NCBI RefSeq assembly: GCF_008831285.2
Contig: NC_045139.1
Span: 33,701,706-33,765,705, forward strand
Length of the DNA stretch: 64,000 nt
Reading direction: 5' to 3'
DNA from: Nymphaea colorata
Lineage: Eukaryota; Streptophyta; Magnoliopsida; Nymphaeales; Nymphaeaceae
The notes beneath the pieces were generated by a model. It did no database searches and had not been told where the DNA came from. It worked only from the letters and a program-made list of their open reading frames with translations. This document shows positions 38,226-49,221 of the stretch, in pieces (the stretch's first letter is position 1; each line of letters starts with the position of its first letter). The position numbers and the translations under genes are program-made.

Positions 38226-38520
38226 GGAGCCATTTGGCTATTACTATCTTTCATAAAGTTACTCTAAATATTGAGATAGATTCATCGAACACTATAATAA
38301 TAATGACCTGCATGAATTTTTTATACTCACGAAAGAACCATTGTATAAATAGTGGTTTCTTCAACTCAAGGCTATCACCGCTAAAAATCTTTACTGGAAA
38401 TTTTCTCACCGCTATATCTCAAGAATTCTCAACTGCCAACGTTGGCCACAATTGTTGTGCCAATGGCCCAAGGTGGTATTTGCCAACGGTTATGGCCGTT
38501 GGCAATACCCAAATGGTTCT
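38226..38520. mobile_element. Tourist-like MITE candidate (about 295 bp)
   Basis: The ends GGAGCCATTTGG and, inverted, AGAACCATTTGG are near-matching terminal repeats. The flanking trinucleotides are ATA and TTA, an imperfect 3 bp duplication. Near the right end TGCCAACGG and CCGTTGGCA form a perfect 9 bp stem around a 6 base loop. GGAGCCATTTGGCAACCAT at 34651 may be an isolated end of a related copy. Confidence 0.5.
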
Positions 38521-39382
38521 TTAAGGGGGAAACAGTAGCATATCTTGACAAAATGAACAAATTTATGAAACAATTTTTATAGTATTTCATAAATATGTGT
38601 CAGAAAGTTTATGGGTTTAAATTCATGAGAGATACCGTCGTCAAACAGCGTCTAAAGGGTGTTTTTTAATAAAAACATTGATTCCTTGTTAATGAAGAAA
38701 AAAGTGGTGCATGTATGTCCATATTTTTTTTATCCCTCGGACAAATTTTTCTCACCAAGTTGTACCTAGGAAAATTTACCCATCTTTTTTTTTTAAATTT
38801 GCAATCAAACACTACCTAATAATAGATAAATAAACAAAGTTTCCTTGTTCAACGAGAAATGAACAATTGACATATATTCTTACTTACAAGTTTCACTTTA
38901 GTTGACCACTGCAAAAAAAAAAAAAAGCCATTAAGTGATTGCGTGTTGATCAAATACATTGAAAATAAAAATACTCTTATCAATATCCTTTCTTTGATCA
39001 AAATTCTTATCTTAATGAGAGTCAGAAGGACAATTACAAAAGTTGACTCTTATTTATTGGGAAAATTAAGTCAATATAAAAAAATAAAATAAATACGAGA
39101 GCTACATTGAAAGCTAAATATAAACATACTCCTTTAAATAAAACAATAATTGGCCATTGCGTATAACGGGATTCTTGACGCTTGATTTTGTTTATAAGAA
39201 CGAAGCGTAGGACATGGACCGGATCCACTGCCTCTAACTTGGTTTCTTGTTTACCACGGAACGGAGCTATGAAAGCCAAATGCCTTTTTTTATAATGGAT
39301 TTGAATGCCAAGCAGCACTACTGCCTCAAAGGACATGGTGTACTTGGTCCGACTGGTGGACGGATAAAAGTGTGGTCATCAG

Positions 39383-39730
39383 TAGGGGTGAACGACTTGA
39401 GTTGACGGAAGCGGCTCCAGCTCAACTCGATAGTTATGTGTTTAGTTCGAGCTCGATTCGATTAAAGCTCGACAAACTTGTTTCAATAGAATTGATATTC
39501 ATCGTTAAGCGTTGAGCTGAAACTTGACTCGGTTAAGGCTCGACAAACTCGTAAACTCATTTGAATATATCGACTTGATTAAGGTTCGACAAACTCAATT
39601 AACGCTTAAGCTCGATCTCAACTCGATTATTTGAACGAGTTGACTCATGAAGTTGAGCTCGACTCGCTAAACAAATGACTTGGCTCGAACTCGTTCACGA
39701 GCCGAGCTTTAACCTCATCGTTCATCCCTA
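39383..39730. mobile_element. hAT-like MITE of the CTCGAG-repeat family, copy 1
   Basis: The ends TAGGGGTGAACGA and, inverted, TAGGGATGAACGA form a 13 bp terminal inverted repeat with one mismatch. The flanks GTCATCAG (39375-39382) and GTCATCAA (39731-39738) match at 7 of 8 bases. The interior is made of short GAGCTCGA, CTCGACTCG and CGACAAACTC units. TAGGG ends and 8 bp duplications fit hAT elements. Confidence 0.8.
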
Positions 39731-39740
39731 GTCATCAAGG

Positions 39741-39924
39741 ACAGAGCCAGAAATGTTTCATGAGATGGGCCGAATTGAAGTTTTTAAATTTTGATTAGGG
39801 CTAAAATATCATTTTTTAAAATTTTTATATAGAACAAGTGAAATTTTCTAAAATTTATATATAAATTAAAAAAAATTGAGGTGGGGCTAAGGCCCATGTG
39901 GGCCCTACCTCGGCTCTACCCCTG
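39741..39924 (+). mobile_element. Copy of the 'GGGGCGGAG' short repeat family
   Basis: It begins CAGAGCCAGAAATGTTTCAT, contains GTTTTTAAATTTTGAT and AAATATCATTTTTTAAAA, and ends AAGGCCCATGTGGGCCC then GGCTCTACCCCT. It lies directly beside the right target duplication of the hAT-like element at 39383-39730. Confidence 0.7.
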
Positions 39925-40612
39925 CCGGACATCAATTCGGGTCCAGTAAGTACTACTTTTTTAGACTAAAAACGACGAGTGTGTGCCGTATTAATTGACT
40001 AGTGTCCAGCTTCCTACCTACGTCCCAAAGCGGCCCTGGACCCTGAGTAGAAGAGCGGGATGCTTACTATGAAGCATCACTATTTATTCTTTAGAAAAAA
40101 TTGAAAATCAATTGAGGTCCATGCGTCGTGAGTCGTGACTTCACACGGGGAAACAAATAGTTCGGATCCAGGTTCAGACTAGGCACTACCAAATCTGCTA
40201 TAATCAGTTTTGGTTTCAGATTTATACTTTTGATAGAAAAACGGACCACATTGGCAACAGATCTAACCCTCAGATCCAATGTGAATCCAATTCTACTTAT
40301 GTTGCCAACCAAAGCCTTCTGGTTTGGATGGATCTGATTGAATAGTCTGACCCGATCCAAACCCGTGATGTTGTACTAATTCTTTATTACCGGGTCAGTT
40401 AGCAGGGTCAACTTTTCTCGTTTTGGTTTGGTTGGGAATGGATCGGTTCAGTGTTGGTTGGAAGCTGACCCCAGTTGGCTCGTGCAATTGTTGGACCTGT
40501 CCCTTCGTGTAAAAAAATCACAGATCCATGTGATATCATTTTGGACCCGGACATGATATGATTCACCAATTTACCAAAGTTCCCAAAAAGGAGGCTTGAA
40601 GAACCTTCCAAT

Positions 40613-41146
40613 TAGGAGTCAACAATGAATCGAGCTACTCGAGCTCGAGTCATTAAAGCTCGGCTCGTGAACGAGTTCGAGCGTAGTCATTTGCTTAACG
40701 AGTCGAGCTCGAGTTTAGGAGTCGGTTCGTTCAAATAATCGAGGTGAGTTCAAGGTCAACACATAACCATCGAGTTGAACTCCAGCCCTTAATCAAATCA
40801 ACATATTCAAATGAGTTTACGAGTTTGTGGAGCCTTAATCGAGTCGAGTTTGAGTTCAACACGTAACGATAAATATCCATTATATTCAAATGAGTTTGTC
40901 AAGCCTTAATCGAGTCGAGTTCGATCTCAACAAGTAACGATGAATATCAGTTCTATTAGAACGAGTTTGTCGGGCCTTAATTGAGTCGAGTCGAGCTTGA
41001 GCTGAACATGTGACTGCCAAGTCGAGCTCGAGCTGCTTCCGTTGAGTTATTCTCAAGCTCAAGTCGAGTCGAGCTGGAGGTTTCATTAGTCGAGCGGAGC
41101 TCGAGCTGTCTGAACTCAGGCTCGACTCGGCCCGTGTTCACCCCTA
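40613..41146. mobile_element. hAT-like MITE of the CTCGAG-repeat family, copy 2
   Basis: It starts TAGGAGTCAACA and ends with the inverse of TAGGGGTGAACA. The flanks CTTCCAAT (40605-40612) and CCTCCAAT (41147-41154) match at 7 of 8 bases. The interior is a long run of GAGTCGAGCTCGAG-type units, longer than in copy 1. No transposase is present. Confidence 0.8.
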
Positions 41147-41223
41147 CCTCCAATCCCTCTCTTTTCAGGGTTTTAGGCAACAACGGCATCAGCGATGATA
41201 GTGGTGTACCCTTTCATTTAGGT

Positions 41224-41440
41224 ATTATAGCCCACCATTTATGACGTAGCGGCACCGCGCCTACCAGAATCAAACAACATATGATAGATCTCTAGCCCAA
41301 ATAGTGCAAGTATTGTAGCCCACCACTTATGATGCAGAGGCCCCGCGTGTACGGGAATCAAACTACATATCGTAGACTTCTATTCCAACCAGCTACGCTA
41401 TGTAGAGGCACCGCCCCTACAAAAATCAAATGGGTATGCA
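41224..41440 (-). repeat. Tandem units with tRNA-like B boxes (possible SINE relic array)
   Basis: Three imperfect units share TAGCCCACCA(T/C)TTATGA, GG(C/A)(A/C)CCGC and GAATCAAAC. On the minus strand of the middle unit, TAGCTGGTTGG (41395-41385) resembles a Pol III A box and AGTTTGATTCCC (41365-41354) a B box. The array ends near AGTGACCTGTTTGTAGGAGG, also SINE-like. Confidence 0.4.
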
Positions 41441-42624
41441 AGTGACCTGTTTGTAGGAGGTTCCATGTTCACATTTATATGCCATTGTCCGGAAATTATC
41501 ATTGGCTGGTTAATTTTTTTTCCTCTTAACTCGAAAATGGGTCAGTTTTAACAAGAACCTGACATGTATGAGAATTCACATTTTCTGCAAAAAACACGAA
41601 ATAGATGGCGAAAAAATCTTGAACTCGTGAGATCCTAAAACTGCATCGCAACTAGAATTCTGCTGCTACTGAAAATCCTTACGCAATGCAAGTCTGCCAA
41701 TTCAAATATGAATTCATTGCTTCATTCGGGTTTTCCTTGTGCGTCGGATGTCGATACTGTAAGGTTTTCCTTGCTGAATTCCATAAGATATCTGATTTCA
41801 TAGACATCTGAATCTGGCCACATGTAGAATCTTACATGTTTCTTGCATTTTTTATATATAAATATAGATCGGGTTGAAAGTTATAGCATATTTTTTTGTA
41901 TAAAATTACGAAGTAAAAGCGTACTGGATCTTAAGTGGGCGTTTATTAAGAAGAGCGTTGCGTGGATCTCACGTTTCGATGATTAATAGTCAGATCTGAT
42001 AACAATATCTATAATCACGTCATGTTTGTTATTTTAAATCCTGTCTTTTAAGAACCTGTACTCCAAAAACAAAATATTCTTAGCAAATGTCCACGGAAAC
42101 CATTTCTACAAGAGGTCTGATGAAGATTGAATCCTGATCTTCTTTGATTGTCCGGTCTCCTCCAGTTTCTCCCTTTCTTGTTCTTGGGGAATGCATATTT
42201 CCCATTCAGTTCTTTCCGTTTTGGGTTGGATCCTGGATTTGGTTAATCGAATTCTGTGTAATCAGATGTGGACTCATACTTGATTTCAAACTTTTTCTTT
42301 AACTGAGTTTGGATCCAACTAACGTTATATATAATTGGGTGATACGTATACTTGAGGGTACACTCCAAAAAGGTCCAAACCCCTTCTCATTTTTTTCTGC
42401 CGCCGAGGTTTAGGGCTGCTTGAGGACCTGGGTGAAGAGTTTGGTAGTGCGTATACTTGGGCTGAATCTCTATTGGATAATGAACTGGGTTCCAATTCAG
42501 TCATGAAATTGTATAAGAAAACTGAAATCCAATTAGCAATCAGACTTAAAACTCTTTATTCGATTTAATTGAATACATCCAATCGGACCTAAAACTCTTT
42601 ATTAGATCTGATTAACTAGATCCA

Positions 42625-43115
42625 CGTTCATGAGCTGAGTCGAGATCGAGCTGAGCCAGCTCAAGCTCGACTCGGCTTAAGACACTCGAGCCAAACTAGC
42701 GTCTAGCTCTATAGAACATGCTTGTGCTCGACTCGAAGATATAGTGTCAAGCTCGAGCTCGACTCACTTAACTCGTTTTTGTTTGATTCTTTTAACTCAT
42801 TAACTCAGTGACTCAACTTTGAACGACCATCTAACAGAAAATCCAAATCAAGAGGGCATATATTCTGTTTCCAAGGGAACTGGTTTTATGTAGTTGGTGG
42901 ACCAGCTTCTGTGGCTCAGTGGGGGCAGCTTTATGTAGTCGAGTCGAGCCAAGCTTAAATGAGTCAAGTTCTTACAACTCAAACCCGACTAGTTTAACTT
43001 TCTTAACATAAATTCAAACTGAAATTTGACTTGTATATAAAAAAATTGAGATCGAGTAGAGTTTTTACAAGCAAGTTCGAGTTTAGGCCGAGTTGGCTCG
43101 GCTCTTTCTGCAGCC
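42625..43115. repeat. Fragments of the CTCGAG-repeat hAT family
   Basis: Dense GAGTCGAG, GAGCTCGACTC and CTCGAGC units occur at about 42635-42780 and again at about 42940-43110, 0.4 kb from the start of CYB561 copy 2. No terminal repeats or target duplications were found, so these are probably truncated copies. Confidence 0.5.
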
Positions 43116-43464
43116 CTATTAAAAATAAACTATCCATTTACATACCCACGTCAAACTTGAGAAAACTTGAGAGAAACATGGCAGACTTTGAAGAATACAC
43201 TGGGAGTCAGTCACCCTTCTTTCTATAATGGCCGATTGTGTGCCTCGCAGCCTTGCTGCTAAAGCCGCCATTTTTTCATCCGTGTGAATCCACAAGCACA
43301 CGCCAACAAAAGAGAGAGAGGTTGGAACTGCTCCTGTTTCTATTCAAACTTGATTCTCCTGCATACGTTACCTAACACACTAATTCCCCACATATCAAGC
43401 TGAAACTCTTTTTAAGGAGGGAGAGAATCTGTATTCCGACAGACAGGGGATAGAAATTCCAAAA

Positions 43465-43501
43465 GAGAGAGAGAGAGAGGGAAAGAAATAGAGAGAGAGA
43501 G
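43465..43501 (+). promoter_or_regulatory. (GA)n-rich 5' leader of CYB561 copy 2
   Basis: AGAGAGAGAGAG blocks run directly into the start codon. The paralogue at 28290 has the same arrangement. GA tracts are binding sites for plant BPC/GAGA-type proteins, and purine-rich leaders can also affect translation. Which applies here is not known. Confidence 0.5.
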
Positions 43502-44588
43502 ATGGGGAAGGCTATGTTCTTGCTGTCATTCGTCTTCTTCTTCCTTTCTGCAAACTCACAATCGGATAGTTGCAGCACCACCCTGCTCCTTACGCCGCCA
43601 CTCCAATTCAACACCACCTCTCTCAATTGCCAATCTGTGTGGAGCTCAGAGAACTTCTTACTGAGAGTAAGCAATTCCCATCTTCCCATGTTCTTAGACC
43701 CTCTGCCACAATCTTTTAAGACCACCCAACTGATCAGGAACGTGTTTGTCTGTGTTCCAGTACGCGCAGACCTCACCGGGCCTATGGAGCTTCGTGTTGT
43801 CGGCACCTGACACGAGCGCCTGGTTCGGGATCGGGTTCTCGAGCAATGGAAGGATGTCGGGCACCAGCGCCGTCATCGGGTGGCCGACCGGAAATGGCGC
43901 CGGAGTGATCAAACAGTACTACTTGGGAGGGTACAGCCGGAAGGCGGTACAACCGGACCAAGGGAACCTGGCCCTGGTGAACCCAACCTTTGTGTCCAAG
44001 GGCTCTACGCTGTACCTAGCGTTCCAGCTCAAGGTGGGCACACCCCAGTCTGGGCTCATCTATGCGGTAGGCCCGCAAAATGCCATACCAGCCTCAGATG
44101 GCCTTCTTGACCCTCACAGGACCTACACCTCTACTAGTTTCAGTTTCTCAACAGGTCTGTTCTTCCACATTTTTATTATCTGGATAGCCTGCGCGCATGC
44201 ATATGTGGATTTTTATTTCTTTCCTCAAGCTGCTCCCCTAGTAAGGGTTTTTTCATCTTGGGGCCGTTAGTATTTACTGAATCCGTGTCCACATAATGGG
44301 TATTTCTTATGTTTTCAGCACTTCGGGATGGCACTTCCGGCCTCGGACATGCTTCAACTTACATATCTGTATTAAAACATGAGGAATTAACACTACAGAT
44401 GACCACCTGCCAACCTCCCTTAAAGATTTAGTATGGGGCTTTTGATATGCATGAATTCAAGAAATATCTCCCATTATTACTATTCAGTATTGCCTATACT
44501 TTTTTTTTATAAACTATTGTTTCTGCCATGAAGGGTAAAATAATAATTTCAGGTTAAATCCAAAAGAAGCCAAATTGTTTTTTCTCAT

Positions 44589-44625
<37 letters not shown>

Positions 44626-46754
44626 CGTTTGTACGAAAGAATTTCCTACCAAGTGAAGGTTTGAAGTTTGAAGTGCGGTTGAAATCTGTATTTTCATTTT
44701 TGATTTTCATGGATGCTGCTACGTCTCTGAGTCTTGAGTCTTATAAGTTAGCCATGAAATCCATTTGACGATGAACTGCATCACGCTTAGGCTTTGAATG
44801 TAGTATCTTTTTTAGTAACAGGCTTTCTTTTTTATCAAATTTTTCCCTCTATGAATGTGAGTACGTGTATAACAAAGAAGCTCAAATCCTCCGGCCATCT
44901 GTCCACTCCAGATGTCTCGCACACGCAGCCCAAGCATTATTTTGGTCAATGTTCAACTAACCACAAAGCCTCATGCCTTGCCCTGAAAATGGGACATACC
45001 AACAACAGGAATATAAAAAAAATTTGATTCCTTTTGACTTAGGAATTCATTAAAAAAGTAAAATTATGGGCTCCTTTCATAAAGATGGGGAGGGAGAAAG
45101 AGAAAGGTAGCTTCTTGTTTTAATATAAGGATTTGGTTTTGCTTGTGTTTGCAAAAAAGTCTCCCTCTCTCTCTCCTGTATATTCTTTTTTTTTTTTTTT
45201 TTTTTTGGAATTTGCCCCTTAGAAAAAAACTATGTGAAGCTTATGTCTGCTATGCCCTAGCCCATGGATTGGTTAACAAGCAAAGTGCAGTAAATTATTA
45301 TGTATCCGATTTTGAATCCGTTTAGTTGGATTTGGTATGAAGATTTACAATCAACTGAGGTCTGACAATGATTCAGCCGGATTACCTATAGACATCCTCA
45401 TGTCTGATGAATTCACTTTTTCAAAGAAAGAAATAGAAATTGAATCCGAGCCTGGATTTGAATTTGATTATATAAGGTAATAAAAGTAAGTCCAAACCTT
45501 CCTAAATGCCTTGTAGCATAGCTGCTTGGGCTTGTGGGCTGGTGAATGTTTGGTTGTCAGCTTATGAATACTATTCCTTTAGACCGCAAATAGTGGATGT
45601 GTTACACTATAATTGATGAATGTTCCGCTTTTCATCTAGGTTGTGAAGTAGCCCCGAACTCCGGGAACAATAGGAAGGTGGGTGGTTTAGGCCTCTCATC
45701 GAATCCGCCAATTCTTCCTAAATGAATTCTTACATCTGATTTCCTTAATCATCCTTTTCCTCTTATGCGTTTCATCACTATATATTTTTTTAAAACACTT
45801 GCTGCCATCCATTATATGAATTGAATGTGAAGCTCTTGATGGTACTTGTTCAGGGCAGGGATCACCAGTAAGCCCAGGAGGCCACGAAGGTTCAGACGAT
45901 GATGAGTCCACCAGTGGATCTAAGAACAGAGTAGTCTCAGGGGCAAGTTCAGCATTTTTAACAACCAAGGCAACTCATGGGCTGCTCAACATAGCTGCAT
46001 GGGCCGTCATTCTACCGCTTGGGATCATGGCAGCCAGGTACTTCAAGCACCTGGACCCAACCTGGTTCTACGCCCACTTGTCTCTCCAGATGACTGGGCT
46101 CGGCCTGGCGATAGCCGGGGTCCTCACAGGCATTAGCCTTGAGAACGAATTTGGTCTCGAAGTCGACAAACATAAACTTCTCGGGTTCGTGGCCCTCGGC
46201 CTTGCATGCGCTCAGGTAGGCACGACCACAGTGGTCAGAGCTCAGTGCAAGAGTTAAGTGTGGGCTCGTGTGGGCCATTGCCCACATACCCACATATTTT
46301 TTTCATTTACATATCGGTTTCTCTAAGTAATTTAGTTCATTACATATTTGTGCCCCTCAAATCTAAGATTTCTTATATTAGTGTCCCTCAGCTACAACTT
46401 TCTAACTCCAATACTGTCGGGGCTCGCCGGGGGGGTTGACCTCTTGAAGGCAAACACGTTCAATTGTCTTTAACTCATTTTTCGTGATTGTTTATTGGGT
46501 GTGTTCCTCTGTGTTCTTTTCAGGCCACTGCACTACTGATTCGGCCAGACAAGAAGTCGAAGATAAGGAGGTACTGGAATTGGTATCACCACTGGGTAGG
46601 AAGGATTGCGCTTGTGATTGGTGTGGTGAACATCTTCTATGGAATCAAAGTGGGAAGAGTGTCCAAGTCATGGAATGGCTATGTAGGCACTGTGCTAGCA
46701 GTATTAGGGATGCTTTCTATCATATTGGAAATAAGAAAATGTCTGAAGAAATAG
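43502..46754 (+). CDS. Cytochrome b561 and DOMON domain-containing protein, copy 2
   Basis: Exons: 43502-43666, 43761-44154, 45854-46215, 46524-46754; GT-AG introns; 1152 nt, 383 aa. The intron positions and phases equal those of the gene at 28290-24073, and exon 2 has the identical length (394 nt). A signal peptide ends near residue 20. The DOMON domain spans about 50-182 with M87 and H174 at expected haem-ligand positions. The b561 core carries H228, H261, H293 and the pair H329/H330, and the C-terminus is lysine-rich. The linker is 26 residues longer than in copy 1 and is acidic and serine-rich (GHEGSDDDESTSGSKN). The likely role is trans-membrane electron transfer coupled to an extracellular DOMON haem. 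Its introns are much shorter than those of copy 1 except intron 2 (1.7 kb). Confidence 0.94.
44590..44621. repeat. Poly-A tract of 32 bases
   Basis: A pure A run lies in intron 2 of CYB561 copy 2, and a poly-T run lies near 45187-45207 in the same intron. They could be retroposon tails, but no element body or target duplication was found. Confidence 0.9.
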
Positions 46755-47568
46755 ATAGTGGTGACCTTGTCCCCTTCACTACTCTTCCATCTTCTTCTTT
46801 GTCATCATACTTATATAAGGTCCGACTTTTTGTATTGGTTGTGCATTACCATTTTCATCGTGCTCGTCACTGATAGCTGACTGCTTCGTTTCTCCTTGTA
46901 TTCTTTTGGGTACTGTAGTTAGTCTAATAATTAATTTAGTTTTGTTTACTTTGGCTTCGTTTTTCTGATTACCATGATAGGGAACATAAAGAGGCATTTA
47001 AGTGACTACCACCACTGAAGGACATTGTGCCCAAAACTTTATTCAGTACTCCAATTAAAAAAGCAAAACAAAAGAAAATCCTGGGTGTGTCTACAGATTC
47101 TCTTCTCTTGGAAACATTTCTCTTGAAGAAAATCAGGAGTTTGACGCCAGTGGAAATGATTGCGTGTCTGTATGCAGCTCTCTCTCTCTCTTTCCCTCTC
47201 TGTGTGGGGTATACTGCACTAGTTTGCACATATAAAAGGTGAAAAGGATCGTCTCCTGTGACGCGGTGTTCTCTCCACGTTGAATCAAATAACCAATGAA
47301 CCAAACAAGAGCCTTTCCTTCTAACAACCAAGGAGACGACCAACTTTTGTAGATGTCTCAATCTTCCCTGCCAAATATTATGTGCATGGCTACACTGCCC
47401 ACTATTGTGCTTCTTCAGCATAAAAATCAGAGGTACCTTTCTCCATTGCTCTGGCAATCTGGCAGGTAATGGACTCTTAAACCTCCTCTAACTAGAAGGT
47501 TCTGAAAGGACATGGCCAGGTGCATGTGCCCTTTTAGCAAAGAGGGTTGTTTTAGGACACAAGTTAGG

Positions 47569-47755
47569 GGGCGTTCAGTAATAGTTACATTTTGTTAATA
47601 TTCTATGAATCTGATTCAAATGTGTGTTCCATGAAGATGCTTCAAAAATTAGCCCGATTCATAGAATATTGTAACATAATGTTCCATGAATCTTCTCAAT
47701 CTTTGAAGCAGACTTACATAATAGTAACAAACTGTTGTCATTCCCAAATTGCCCT
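47569..47755. mobile_element. Foldback MITE candidate, copy 1
   Basis: GGGCGTTCAGTAATAGTTAC begins the segment. It contains AATATTCTATGAATC and, about 65 bp later, the inverse GATTCATAGAATATT, forming an internal stem. The block ATAGAATATT(G/A)TAACAT and GTTCCATGAATCT recurs at 55095-55125. Confidence 0.45.
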
Positions 47756-49081
47756 TTAAAGTCATCCTGAAAGTATCATAGAATTGCCAGACATCCCAAG
47801 TCGCAGTTATAAGCTGCTCAGCAGTAGGTTTTAGCTTAGTGGTCAGGCCTGGTTGTTACTCTACAGGGATCAGCTCTCCGCAAAAGCCAGAGCAAGCTAC
47901 ACATTGGGAAGGGGGCAGGGGTACAGTTTTCCCAATCAAAAAAAGGGGGAAAAAAAAGCTGGGTACAAGGAGATAAAGTAATATACACTCAATATCATTA
48001 TTAGGTGAGTATAGGAGCAGCGGCAAAAAAAGCTTTTGAACAAATGGTTAGCGATAACATGTTTGATCCAAAGGATTATTTCATAATATGGCAGGCATGC
48101 ACTAAAAAAAAGTTTATCCAAAGTTAACAAGAATGACCAGAAAGAGTTCTTCACCACTGGGAAACAAGCGAAAGCCAGATCTTGACAATCATGATACAAG
48201 CAAATATCCCATTATTGTCTGCACCTGCACGAAAGAAGACAATGAAATTTACTTAAGGCTACTGACAAAATTTCCCCTATGAGAACTATGGCCTATTATG
48301 CAGTTTGCCAGATACCCTCTGATTGATGTTTGTGGTAATTGCCAAGTGCAATCAAATTTCTTGTGATACATTATCAGTTTTCTTTCAGCATACAAAATCA
48401 ATTCCCAGTGGAATTCCTATGGACCTCAAAGAATTCCAATACAAAAAACTTCATATCTAAAAGGTCGTTTGCATTTTAGAAGGGAATGACAAAAGGACAC
48501 TTGCTAATATACAAAAGTAGCTTTTCTGTAAAAGCTTTTTCTACTAATCAAGAGTACCAATGTCGTAATTTCTAAATTTTGTAGACAACCATTAAATTAT
48601 TCTACAATATGCCAATAGAGGCTTCTTGCATAATTACAGTTGCAACCGTGGCACATGCTATGTGCTATGGGCCATAGACCATGAAGGAACGTCATTCAGT
48701 TCTCCCAAGTTTCAACAAAGGTCATGATGAAGTTGCAGATGAAAAACAAACTTTCACCGAGACAATAAATTTTTTGCAAAGTTCAATAATATTGCTATGA
48801 AATTGACTTCAAATAATGCCTCTTGAAATGAAAAATATATATCATTGAGGACTCAAAAGGGTTTTGCATGCTAATGCTTTACCAATAAAGTACAGAATAA
48901 GGTTCAAGCAGAAATAGATGATGCTATATATAACTTATGGATGAAGCTCGCTCAATTTTACAAGAGAATGACTGATTCTTAGTGTCTCCTACCGAACAAA
49001 AGCACACCATAGGAAATAGCTCACTCTTAAATTTTAATCATCAAAAACGAAAATAAGAGTAAATAACTAGAGGATTGTGAC

Positions 49082-49221
49082 CAAGGGCAGATCCAGAAAT
49101 TTTTCAGAGGCGGGCCAAACGGTCCGCGGGTCGATTTGATTTTTTCAATATAAAAAAAATTCATGCGCTCACCAGGGCCATGGCCCATGCGGCCACCTCC
49201 CCCCCTCCTCCCTCCGCCCCT
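49082..49221 (+). mobile_element. Short copy of the 'GGGGCGGAG' repeat family with a perfect 9 bp target duplication
   Basis: It starts CAAGGGCAGATCCAGAAATT and ends AGGGCCATGGCCCATGCGGC then CCTCCGCCCCT. The 9-mer GATTGTGAC flanks it on both sides (49073-49081 and 49222-49230). The internal AT-rich part is shorter than in the other copies. A 9 bp duplication is more typical of Mutator-like elements than hAT, but the terminal repeats are very short. Confidence 0.75.

Noticed and set aside
47136-47457. ORFs downstream of CYB561 copy 2
   Set aside because: Chance frames in 3' flanking sequence with CT runs; no homology recognised.
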